Of a DNA stretch of 64,000 nt, positions 1 to 12,851 are shown in pieces. The position numbers and the translations under genes are program-made. The DNA comes from Psychrobacter aestuarii (lineage in GTDB: Bacteria > Pseudomonadota > Gammaproteobacteria > Pseudomonadales > Moraxellaceae), in NCBI RefSeq assembly GCF_904846035.1, contig NZ_CAJGYT010000001.1, forward strand, positions 1,426,001 through 1,490,000. Direction: 5' to 3'. The notes beneath the pieces were generated by a model. It ran no database searches. It worked only from the letters and a program-made list of their open reading frames with translations, and was not told where the DNA came from. Numbering within the stretch: the stretch's first letter is position 1; each line of letters opens with the position of its first letter.

Positions 1-304
1 GACCATACAACCCCAAGCAGTCTCTCAACCACTAGGCATGTCATGAATGATAACGATATCACCTATGTTTACGCTTGATTCAGTTCTCTTGCTTTTGGCA
101 ATCAACCCCTGGGATAACAACTGATGTCATTAAAGAGTTGATTACCAAGGTGTTAATGACGACACGTGAAATGTCATCACTAACTTGAGACTCATCTATT
201 TTAAATAATGCCTACGCTCTCATGAAGTGGTATCTGTATAAAATGAAGCAAATAATCATTTACCAATCACTTGTTTCTATTTTATATTCTCGTATTAAGC
301 CATG
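1..304 (-). other. rrnA 16S-23S spacer, part between tRNA-Ala and 23S
   Basis: This is the internal transcribed spacer of the left rRNA operon, and no protein gene is visible in it. Base 1 corresponds to position 5790 of the second operon, the 5' end of its 23S gene, so the window opens almost exactly at the spacer/23S junction and the rrnA 23S lies off the left edge. Compared with the equivalent spacer of rrnB (5791-6100) it differs by many one- to few-base insertions and deletions. Confidence 0.85.
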
Positions 305-380
305 TGGTGGAGCCAAGGAGAGTCGAACTCCTGACCTCCTGCGTGCAAGGCAGGCGCTCTACCAACTGAGCTATGGCCCC
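305..380 (-). tRNA. tRNA-Ala (anticodon TGC) in the rrnA spacer
   Basis: On the minus strand this reads as a full 76-base cloverleaf starting GGGGCCATAGCTCAG and ending in an encoded CCA. The anticodon arm is CCTGC-CTTGCAC-GCAGG, giving anticodon TGC at 345-347. One D-arm base differs from the rrnB copy (AACTGAG here, AGCTGAG there, plus-strand reading). It sits 5 bases from tRNA-Ile, the usual Ile-Ala pair of a 16S-23S spacer. Confidence 0.95.
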
Positions 381-385
381 ATATA

Positions 386-465
386 TGGTGGGTCTGATAA
401 GACTTGAACTTATGACCCCCGCGTTATCAACACGGTGCTCCTATAACCAGCTGAGCTACAGACCC
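386..465 (-). tRNA. tRNA-Ile (anticodon GAT) in the rrnA spacer, with a 3-base insertion
   Basis: The sequence begins GGGTCTGTAGCTCAG, has anticodon GAT and ends in CCA. It is 80 bases long, whereas this tRNA is normally 77. The three extra bases lie in the D arm (plus-strand GCTCCTATAACC where rrnB has GCTCTAACC). The insertion would disturb the D stem, so it is probably a sequence error, in keeping with the rest of this rRNA operon. Confidence 0.9.
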
Positions 466-567
466 TGAGCGAGGATACTGTCAAAGCACTGCTTTGGCCG
501 AGCGCAAGGAAAATTCTTTAAATAGAATTTTCTCCAAACTCAAACCTCTTAAACAATACTCGCTTTT

Positions 568-583
568 ACTAAAGAACAACTTG
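568..583 (-). other. 3' arm of the rrnA pre-16S processing stem
   Basis: These 16 bases are perfectly complementary to 2305-2320 in the rrnA leader. The complementarity resumes further in with GCTGAC/GTCAGC and GAATGT/ACATTC blocks. In the transcript the leader and spacer would pair to enclose the 16S rRNA, the normal RNase III substrate. The same pairing exists in rrnB (6365-6380 with 8109-8124). Confidence 0.75.
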
Positions 584-614
584 CTGTGAATTCTTGCTGA
601 CCGAATGTCGTATT

Positions 615-2128
<1,514 letters not shown>

Positions 2129-2506
2129 AATCTTGTTTGAGACCTTTTAAGATGGTCCCTAATCTTGGCTCATTCAATCACTCGCATTTAACTTTTCGTA
2201 TGTTCGTATATGAATTAACTTGAGTTATTTGCTAATCTTGAATGATAATCTTCTTTGCCATTACTGGCTGAATAACTAACATTCTGTGTCAGCAAAAATC
2301 CACACAAGTTGTTCTTTAGTATGCTTTTAAAAAGTAATATCACTGTCGTCCAGTAAATATTTATTACCCATTCTCACTAAGCTAATACGCTTCGCTACAT
2401 AGGCGAGCTGACTAGTCTATCATAAAATTATAAACTGTCAAACTCTTTTTTTACTAACTTCGCAAACCAGCTTTTTAACTACCGCTTTGCCTCGTCAGTG
2501 GGGCGT
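2129..2506 (-). other. rrnA leader (promoter to 16S)
   Basis: This is the transcribed leader of the left rRNA operon, nearly identical over most of its length to 7936-8311 upstream of rrnB 16S apart from scattered small indels. It contains the 5' arm of the pre-16S processing stem at 2305-2320. No protein gene is present. Confidence 0.8.
2305..2320 (-). other. 5' arm of the rrnA pre-16S processing stem
   Basis: This segment is the reverse complement of 568-583, placed about 180 bases upstream of the mature 16S 5' end. The pairing arm is ACTAAAGAACAACTTG on the minus strand. It is inferred to be the RNase III processing stem of the 16S precursor. Confidence 0.75.
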
Positions 2507-2534
2507 ATTATAGAGAGTTTTGAGCGAGTGTCAA
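2507..2534 (-). promoter_or_regulatory. rrnA promoter (sigma-70)
   Basis: On the minus strand a consensus -35 TTGACA (2534-2529) and a consensus -10 TATAAT (2512-2507) are separated by 16 bases. The -10 is followed by a GC-rich ACGCCCC segment resembling a stringent-control discriminator. The rrnB promoter at 8312-8339 has the same elements and spacing. Confidence 0.9.
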
Positions 2535-2712
2535 GTGATTATTTTCACTTTTTTACCCGTTGTTTTTAACTGCTCTATCTCGCTTGAAGGGGCACATTAT
2601 ACGCACTTCTCACTGCTTTACAAGGGCCAATGCGGATTTATTTTAATTCATTCAAGCAGCTGCTGGTTCAGCCAGTTTGGCTGGATAAAGATTAAAGCTA
2701 CCAAATTTCGGA
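2535..2712. other. Inter-operon gap between the rrnA promoter and the rrnB terminator
   Basis: About 180 bases separate the two tandem rRNA operons. It may hold UP-element or upstream activation sequence for rrnA. I see no gene and no convincing repeat. Confidence 0.5.
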
Positions 2713-2750
2713 TAAAAAAAGCCCCCAATCAGCAGATTGGGGGCTTTTTA
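2713..2750 (-). terminator. Intrinsic terminator of rrnB
   Basis: A near-perfect hairpin (GCCCCCAATC at 2721-2730, loop AGCA, GATTGGGGGC at 2735-2744) is flanked by A and T runs. It lies just beyond the 5S gene in the direction of transcription. It is symmetrical enough to work in either direction. Confidence 0.92.
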
Positions 2751-2760
2751 AGTATAAGGA

Positions 2761-2873
2761 GCTGACGATGACCTACTCTCACATGGGCGAACCACACTAC
2801 CATTGGCGCTACGATGTTTCACTTCTGAGTTCGGGAAGGGATCAGGTGGTTCCATCGTGCTATTGTCGTCAGC
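2761..2873 (-). rRNA. rrf: 5S ribosomal RNA (rrnB)
   Basis: The minus strand begins GCTGACGACAATAGC and ends GTCATCGTCAGC, the paired ends of helix I, with the conserved CCCGAACTCAGAAGTGAAAC core in between. It lies between 23S and the terminator. Length about 113 bases. Confidence 0.95.
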
Positions 2874-2984
2874 AAAGGGGGTTAGATATGAGTCTTGTTT
2901 GAATCAAGCTATATGGTGATATCGATTTTATCTTAACATGCAAGATAGATTCATGATTGACATACAAACCACTTGGGTGTTGTA

Positions 2985-5790
<2,806 letters not shown>

Positions 5791-6100
5791 ACCATACAAC
5801 CCCAAGCAGTCTCTCAACCACTAAAGCATCATGAATGATAACGATATCACCTATGTTTACGCTTGATTCAGTTCTCTTTACTTTTGGCAATCAACCCCTG
5901 GGATAACAACTGATGTCATTAAAGTTGATTACCAAAGGTTAATGACGACACGTGAAATGTCATCACTAACCCAGACTCATATCTATGTTTTAAATAATAC
6001 CTACGCTCTCATCGAGTCGCGGTAACTCTGTATAACCAGAAAGCAAATAATCATTTACCAATCCACTTGTTTCTATTTTATATTCTCGTATTAAGCCATG
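5791..6100 (-). other. rrnB 16S-23S spacer, part between tRNA-Ala and 23S
   Basis: This is transcribed spacer equivalent to 1-304, with many short indel differences from it. No protein gene is visible. Confidence 0.8.
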
Positions 6101-6178
6101 TGGTGGAGCCAAAAAGGAGAGTCAGACTCCTGACCTCCTGCATTAAAGGCAGCGCTCTACCAGCTGAGCTATGGCCCC
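6101..6178 (-). tRNA. tRNA-Ala in the rrnB spacer, anticodon arm disrupted
   Basis: Acceptor, D and part of the T arm match the rrnA tRNA-Ala, but the length is 78 rather than 76. Two extra A bases lie near the T arm and the T loop is scrambled. The anticodon arm reads GCTGC-CTTTAAT-GCAGG instead of CCTGC-CTTGCAC-GCAGG, so the TGC anticodon is gone. This copy is either a pseudogene or a sequence error. I favour error, because the surrounding rRNAs show the same kind of damage. Confidence 0.75.
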
Positions 6179-6185
6179 ATATATA

Positions 6186-6261
6186 TGGTGGGTCTGATAA
6201 GACTTGAACTTATGACCCCCGCGTTATCAACACGGTGCTCTAACCAGCTGAGCTACAGACC
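6186..6261 (-). tRNA. tRNA-Ile (anticodon GAT) in the rrnB spacer
   Basis: The cloverleaf has anticodon GAT and an encoded CCA. It lacks one G at the 5' end (GGTCTGTAGC rather than GGGTCTGTAGC), giving 76 rather than 77 bases. The D arm is normal here, unlike in the rrnA copy, so the two copies carry different defects. Confidence 0.92.
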
Positions 6262-6364
6262 TGAGCGAGGATGCTGTCAAGCACTGCTTTGACCCGAGCG
6301 CAAGGAAAATTCTTTAAATAGAATTTTCTCCAAACTCAAACCTCTTAAGCTTAATACTCCTTTT

Positions 6365-6380
6365 ACTAAAGAACAACTTG
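6365..6380 (-). other. 3' arm of the rrnB pre-16S processing stem
   Basis: These 16 bases are perfectly complementary to 8109-8124 in the rrnB leader, forming the base of the stem that would enclose the 16S precursor for RNase III cleavage. The arrangement is the same as in rrnA. Confidence 0.75.
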
Positions 6381-6411
6381 CTGTAATTCTTGCTGACCGA
6401 ATGTCGTATTT

Positions 6412-7935
<1,524 letters not shown>

Positions 7936-8311
7936 AATCTTGTTTGAGACCTTTTAAGATGGTCCTAATCTTGGCTCATTCAATCACTCGCATTTAACTT
8001 TTCGTATGTTCGTATATGGTAACTTGAGTTATTTGCTAATCTTGAATGATAATCTTCTTTGCCATTACTGGCTGAATAACTAACATTCTGTGTCAGCAAA
8101 AATCCACACAAGTTGTTCTTTAGTATGCTTTTAAAAAGTAATATCACTGTCGTCCAGTAAATATTTATTACCCATTCTCACTAAGCTAATACGCTTCGCT
8201 ACATGGGCGAGCTGACTAGTCTATCATAAAATTATAAACTGTCAAACTCTTTTTTACCAACTCCGCAAACCAGCTCTTTAACAAAAGAGCTTTGCCTCGT
8301 CAGTGGGGCGT
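7936..8311 (-). other. rrnB leader
   Basis: Transcribed leader between the promoter at 8312-8339 and the 16S 5' end, matching the rrnA leader with small differences. It holds the 5' arm of the processing stem (8109-8124). Near the start is a hairpin, GCTCTTT/AAAGAGC at about 8272-8290, that is less complete in the rrnA leader. Confidence 0.8.
8109..8124 (-). other. 5' arm of the rrnB pre-16S processing stem
   Basis: Reverse complement of 6365-6380, placed about 175 bases upstream of the 16S 5' end. Inferred RNase III processing stem. Confidence 0.75.
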
Positions 8312-8339
8312 ATTATAGAGAGTTTATTTTGTGTGTCAA
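8312..8339 (-). promoter_or_regulatory. rrnB promoter (sigma-70)
   Basis: On the minus strand -35 TTGACA (8339-8334) and -10 TATAAT (8317-8312) are 16 bases apart, followed by ACGCCCCACTG as in rrnA. Upstream sequence (about 8345-8400) is T/A rich on the coding strand and could serve as an UP element. Confidence 0.9.
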
Positions 8340-8764
8340 CACTTTGTTGGGATTATTTTTATATTTATTTATTGATGCTGGTTTTTGTTGTTGTTTTGGT
8401 AGGTTTTGTTCGCTTGGCAAAGGGTGGTAAGCGTCTTTTATAAATATACTTATATAGCTAGTAATATTACCCATAACAATCACTGCGCTTGCTTTTATTT
8501 ATTTTGTACTTATATAGGTAGGCTGTTTTATTCATCAACACGGCGTCACCCCTTGTCATCTGGCGTTTATAGCGTGGTTTTGCTATGATGGCTGACTTTG
8601 GGGCAGTATGCTTTGGTGCGTCAGTTAACAGTATTTAAAGGGCGCGTCATCTTAGGTCGATACATTGGCATATTGTCATTTATGAGTCACAACATAATCT
8701 TAAGGTCATATGGTTGATGGTTGCAATCATCACTGCTGGCGGATTCAGATATAGGTAATCAATT
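8340..8764. other. Divergent intergenic region between rrnB and thrS
   Basis: 425 bases lie between the rrnB promoter (minus) and thrS (plus). It should contain the thrS promoter and leader, but no consensus pair stands out. No gene is supported, and the short open frames here lack a ribosome-binding site. Confidence 0.5.
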
Positions 8765-10699
8765 ATGGTCGCAATTACTTTACCCGATGGTAGCGTAAGA
8801 AACTTCGAAGGCAGCACTACCGTAATGGAGGTGGCGCAAAGTATCGGTACGGGACTGGCAAAAGCTACGGTCGCGGGACGGGTGAATGGACATCTGGTCG
8901 ATGCGTGCGACCCTATCGTCGCTGATGCCAATGTGGAGATTGTGACGCCAAAAGATGACGATGGTGTGGATATCATCCGCCACTCGTGCGCGCACTTGCT
9001 CGGTCATGCGGTCAAGCAGCTGTATCCTGATGTGAAGATGGTCATCGGTCCTGTGATTGAAGATGGCTTTTATTATGACATCTATAGCGATACGCCATTT
9101 ACCCCTGAGCACATGGAAAACATTGAAAAGCGCATGATGTCGCTCATCAATCAGAACTATGATGTCGTCAAAAAGATGACCCCGCGTGATGAGGCGATTG
9201 AAATTTTTAAATCGCGTGGCGAAGACTATAAACTGCAACTGATTAATGATATGCCTGGCGAGGATGCCTTTGGTCTGTATCATCATCAAGAATATGTGGA
9301 TATGTGCCGTGGTCCACACGTGCCGAACACGCGCTTTTTAAAAGTATTCAAACTGACCAAGATGTCAGGCGCATACTGGCGCGGCGATGCCAAAAACGAA
9401 CAGCTACAGCGTATCTATGGTACGGCGTGGGCGGATAAAAAGCAGCTAAAAGCCTATATCCAGCGTATTGAAGAAGCCGAAAAGCGTGACCACCGTAAAA
9501 TTGGTAAAGCGCTAAACCTGTTTCATATGCAAGAGCAAGCACCTGGTATGGTATTTTGGCATCCAAACGGCTGGACGATTTATCAAGTGCTTGAGCAGTA
9601 CATGCGTAAAGTCCAATACGATAATGGCTATCAAGAGATTAAAACGCCACAAATCGTGGATCGCAGCCTGTGGGAGCGCTCAGGACACTGGGGCAACTAT
9701 GCGACCAATATGTTCACCACATCGAGTGAAAGCCGTGACTATGCGGTAAAACCAATGAACTGCCCGTGTCACGTGCAGGTATTTAACCAAGGGCTAAAAT
9801 CGTACCGTGACCTACCACTACGTATGGCAGAATTTGGCTCATGCCACCGTAACGAACCGTCAGGCTCGCTGCATGGCTTGATGCGTGTGCGCGGCTTTAC
9901 CCAAGATGACGCGCATATCTTTTGTACCCCTGCGCAAATTCAACAAGAAGTGGCAGACTTTATCAAATTAACCCTTGCGGTTTATGATGATTTTGGTTTT
10001 ACTGATATTGAGATGAAGCTCTCTACCCGCCCAGAAAAACGTGTGGGCAGTGAAGCGGCGTGGGATACTGCCGAAAAAGCCTTGGCAGATGCGCTCGACA
10101 GCTCAGGCTTGGATTGGGAATATCTGCCTGGTGAAGGCGCGTTCTACGGTCCTAAGATTGAGTTTAGTCTCAAAGACTGCTTGGGCCGTGTGTGGCAGTG
10201 CGGTACGATTCAGGTCGATCCGAACATGCCAGAGCGCTTAGATGCCGAGTTCGTCAACGAACATGGTGAGCGTGAGACACCGGTGATGCTACACCGTGCT
10301 ATCTTGGGCTCGTTTGAGCGCTTCCTTGGTATGTTGATTGAGCATTATGCAGGCTGGATGCCCGTATGGCTGGCACCGCAGCAGGTTGCGGTCATGAACA
10401 TCACGGACAAACAAGCGTCAGCTTGTGAAGATGTGGTCGAAACGCTACGCGCTGCTGGACTACGCGCCATTAGTGACTTGCGTAACGAAAAGATTGGATT
10501 TAAGATACGAGAGAAAACATTAGAACGTATCCCCTATATGTTAGTATTGGGGGATAAGGAAGTCGAATCGGGCAGCGTCAACGTCCGCACGCGTGAAGGC
10601 GAAAACTTAGGGGTTATGAGCGTACCTGCATTTATTGAACTGGTACAAACCGCCATCGCCGAAAAAGGTCGACAGAATCAAAAAACAGATGAGGAGTAA
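8765..10699 (+). CDS. thrS: Threonine--tRNA ligase
   Basis: Cytoplasmic class II aminoacyl-tRNA synthetase that charges tRNA-Thr. The 644 residues have the standard ThrRS order. A TGS domain (about 1-62) is followed by the second additional/editing domain with [10 protein letters not shown] (about 73-82) and the YVDMCRGPH block. The catalytic core carries the zinc-binding Cys in MNCPCH (about 332-337), motif 2 around [15 protein letters not shown], and motif 3 in [16 protein letters not shown]. The anticodon-binding domain forms the C-terminus. Length is normal. The ATG at 8765 begins the canonical [13 protein letters not shown] start, with only a weak AGGT upstream. infC follows directly and its Shine-Dalgarno overlaps the end of thrS, so the two are co-transcribed. 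Confidence 0.98.
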   Translation: MVAITLPDGSVRNFEGSTTVMEVAQSIGTGLAKATVAGRVNGHLVDACDPIVADANVEIVTPKDDDGVDIIRHSCAHLLGHAVKQLYPDVKMVIGPVIEDGFYYDIYSDTPFTPEHMENIEKRMMSLINQNYDVVKKMTPRDEAIEIFKSRGEDYKLQLINDMPGEDAFGLYHHQEYVDMCRGPHVPNTRFLKVFKLTKMSGAYWRGDAKNEQLQRIYGTAWADKKQLKAYIQRIEEAEKRDHRKIGKALNLFHMQEQAPGMVFWHPNGWTIYQVLEQYMRKVQYDNGYQEIKTPQIVDRSLWERSGHWGNYATNMFTTSSESRDYAVKPMNCPCHVQVFNQGLKSYRDLPLRMAEFGSCHRNEPSGSLHGLMRVRGFTQDDAHIFCTPAQIQQEVADFIKLTLAVYDDFGFTDIEMKLSTRPEKRVGSEAAWDTAEKALADALDSSGLDWEYLPGEGAFYGPKIEFSLKDCLGRVWQCGTIQVDPNMPERLDAEFVNEHGERETPVMLHRAILGSFERFLGMLIEHYAGWMPVWLAPQQVAVMNITDKQASACEDVVETLRAAGLRAISDLRNEKIGFKIREKTLERIPYMLVLGDKEVESGSVNVRTREGENLGVMSVPAFIELVQTAIAEKGRQNQKTDEE

Positions 10700-10704
10700 T
10701 ACCT

Positions 10705-11226
10705 ATTAAACAGTCAAACCGTTTGAACATCAACGAAGATATCAACGCCAAACAAGTCCGCCTTGTTAAAGAAGACGGCGAGCAAATGGGCGTGGTTGAT
10801 ATCAATACCGCGATGAAAGCGGCACGTGATGAAAACTTAGACTTGGTCGAGCTGGTCCCTGATGCCAAACCACCGGTTTGCAAGATCATGGACTACAAAC
10901 GTTTCTTATATGACCAAAAACAAAAGGCCAAAGAAGCGAAGAAGAACCAAAAGCAGACTCAGTTAAAAGAGATGAAACTGCGTCCAAGCACTGAAGAAGC
11001 CGACTATCAGGTCAAACTGAGAAAAATCGTTAGCTTCTTAGAAGATCAGGACAAAGTTAAAATCAGCATCCGTTTTCGCGGACGTGAAATGGCGCACCAA
11101 GACATCGGTCGTCGCCAGCTTGAGCGTATCATCGAAGATACCGCTGATATCTCAAACGTTGAGCAGCCACCAAAAATGGAAGGCCGCCAGATGGGTATGC
11201 TTTTAGGACCAACTAAGAAAAAATAA
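10705..11226 (+). CDS. infC: Translation initiation factor IF-3 (ATT start codon)
   Basis: IF-3 binds the 30S subunit, keeps it free of 50S and checks start-codon pairing. The protein (173 residues) has the N-terminal domain with [17 protein letters not shown] and the C-terminal domain with [19 protein letters not shown] place the start at ATT 10705, giving [23 protein letters not shown] at 10691-10696 sits 8 bases upstream, an ideal Shine-Dalgarno, and the frame is open. A non-AUG AUU start is the known device by which IF-3 represses its own translation. The alternative TTG at 10723 would trim the usual N-terminus and lacks a suitable ribosome site. The gene begins 5 bases after thrS and ends at a strong terminator. 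The rpmI-rplT pair that often follows infC is absent here. Confidence 0.96.
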   Translation: MKQSNRLNINEDINAKQVRLVKEDGEQMGVVDINTAMKAARDENLDLVELVPDAKPPVCKIMDYKRFLYDQKQKAKEAKKNQKQTQLKEMKLRPSTEEADYQVKLRKIVSFLEDQDKVKISIRFRGREMAHQDIGRRQLERIIEDTADISNVEQPPKMEGRQMGMLLGPTKKK

Positions 11227-11271
11227 TCGCGCCGTTGTAACGGGCGTTTATTAAGACGTGTGTACTTTTTT

Positions 11272-11308
11272 AACCACCAATATGCCAAGCGATATTGGTG
11301 GTTTTTTA
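11272..11308 (+). terminator. Terminator of thrS-infC
   Basis: A perfect 12-base stem (AACCACCAATAT at 11272-11283 and its complement at 11292-11303) with an 8-base loop is followed by a T run. It ends the thrS-infC unit and separates it from the TelA-family gene. Confidence 0.92.
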
Positions 11309-11479
11309 TTGCTTTACAAAATCAATCTTCAAAGCCATTCAAGAACGCGGTAGTCTTAATCTACTGTGACGCGCCCTACTCGCGCGACGACACCCAGCGA
11401 TAGTATCGCTCATACACCTATAATAATAAGACCATCGATAAGCCAAGGCTTATTGCGATAAAGACAACAAGGATATGAC

Positions 11480-12724
11480 ATGCAAGCATTGACGCCTCCT
11501 GAGAATGCCGCCACACCCAGTATTTCCCTCACTGCTCCTGAACCCGTCAAAGAAATTGAAAAAGACGAAGCCGATCAAATGGTGCCGCTGGACAAAGACC
11601 AAATTCCAGAGCTGGACGCTAAGGTTGATGCCTTTGTTGACCATGTCATCACCAACCCCGTACACAGCGACGACTTTCGCGAAAATGTGCAGTCTATTCA
11701 TAACTTGGGCAACAAGGAAATCCGCGAATCTGCGCAAGTCTCTAATCGCATGCTTGAGCTGCCTGCCAAAAGCCTCAATGACGGTCTGTTCGACAACTCC
11801 CCGATTGCAAAATCACTGACCGAGCTGCGCGGCATCGTCGAAGACCTTGATCCAAGCAAAAAAGAACTGACCAGCTCACGCAAGCTGTTCGGTTTGATTC
11901 CCTTTGGTAACAAAGTCCAAGACTACTTTCGTCAGTACGAATCGGCGCAGTCGCACATCAATGCAGTCGTAACCAGCCTATACAATGGTAAAGACGAGCT
12001 GCTCAAAGACAACGCCACCATTGAGCAAGAAAAAATCAATATGTGGGCGCTGATGCAGTCGATTCGCCAATACATTTATGTTGGTAAAAAGATTGATGAA
12101 CAGCTTGAACAAAAAGTCTTGTCTCTAGAAGCCACCGACCCTGAAAAAGCGCGCATTATTAAAGAAGAGATGCTGTTTTATGTGCGCCAAAAGAACACCG
12201 ACTTTTTGACCCAATTGGCAGTCAACATTCAGGGCTATTTGGCATTAGATACTATTCGTAAAAACAACCTTGAGCTGATAAAGGGCGTTGACCGTGCGAC
12301 GACGACCACCATTTCGGCATTGCGCACAGCAGTTGTGGTCGCGCAAGCAATGACCAACCAAAAACTGGTACTCGACCAAATCACCGCACTCAACAAAACT
12401 ACCAGCAGCTTGATTGAATCGACTTCAGCAATGCTCAAGCGTCAATCGGGCGAGATTCATGAGCAGGCAACCAGCGCCACCATTGAGCTTGATAAGCTAC
12501 AAAATGCCTTTACCAATATCTATGAAACCATGGATATGATCAGCGAATACAAAATCCAAGCGCTCGACAGCATGAAGCAGACCGTCAATACCTTGACCGC
12601 TGAGGTGGACAAAGCCCAAAAGTATTTGGACAAATCCAACCAAACCACAGTGCTTGAGGTGTCCAAAGACATCAACGCAAAAACCCTCGCCCAGCAGTCA
12701 GATACGACCAAGGTCGATATTTAA
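11480..12724 (+). CDS. TelA-family toxic anion resistance protein
   Basis: The 414 residues match the TelA/KlaA-type family (PF05816). It is a largely helical, soluble protein with a central KLFGLIPFGNKVQDYF block (about 136-151) and a long C-terminal helical region rich in Q, K and E, with probable coiled coil (about 150-390). The family takes its name from plasmid tellurite resistance. Chromosomal members are linked to envelope stress and resistance to some antimicrobials, and their biochemical role is unsettled. No membrane segment or signal peptide is visible. AAGGA lies 8 bases before the ATG. It stands alone between the infC terminator and rnr, with GC content like its neighbours. Family assignment is secure; the function is not. 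Confidence 0.85.
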   Translation: MQALTPPENAATPSISLTAPEPVKEIEKDEADQMVPLDKDQIPELDAKVDAFVDHVITNPVHSDDFRENVQSIHNLGNKEIRESAQVSNRMLELPAKSLNDGLFDNSPIAKSLTELRGIVEDLDPSKKELTSSRKLFGLIPFGNKVQDYFRQYESAQSHINAVVTSLYNGKDELLKDNATIEQEKINMWALMQSIRQYIYVGKKIDEQLEQKVLSLEATDPEKARIIKEEMLFYVRQKNTDFLTQLAVNIQGYLALDTIRKNNLELIKGVDRATTTTISALRTAVVVAQAMTNQKLVLDQITALNKTTSSLIESTSAMLKRQSGEIHEQATSATIELDKLQNAFTNIYETMDMISEYKIQALDSMKQTVNTLTAEVDKAQKYLDKSNQTTVLEVSKDINAKTLAQQSDTTKVDI

Positions 12725-12851
12725 AGGGGTCAGGCATCTTGGGTGTCCAAGCGAGATAACCGCACATATCATCATTGTTGCAAGATATTGTGCGGTGGTT
12801 CGTGTTAAGATACCCGTTACTCATTATATGAAAAAACAGATACGGTAATTT

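Noticed and set aside
2272-2298. boxA-type antitermination site in the rRNA leader
   Set aside because: The TAAAGAACAACTTG string is the processing-stem arm in antisense relation to the spacer, and no clear boxA on the transcribed strand could be separated from it.
6101-6178. A natural ochre suppressor tRNA in the rrnB spacer
   Set aside because: The rest of the tRNA is also malformed and the surrounding rRNA has similar damage, so sequence error is far more likely than a suppressor.
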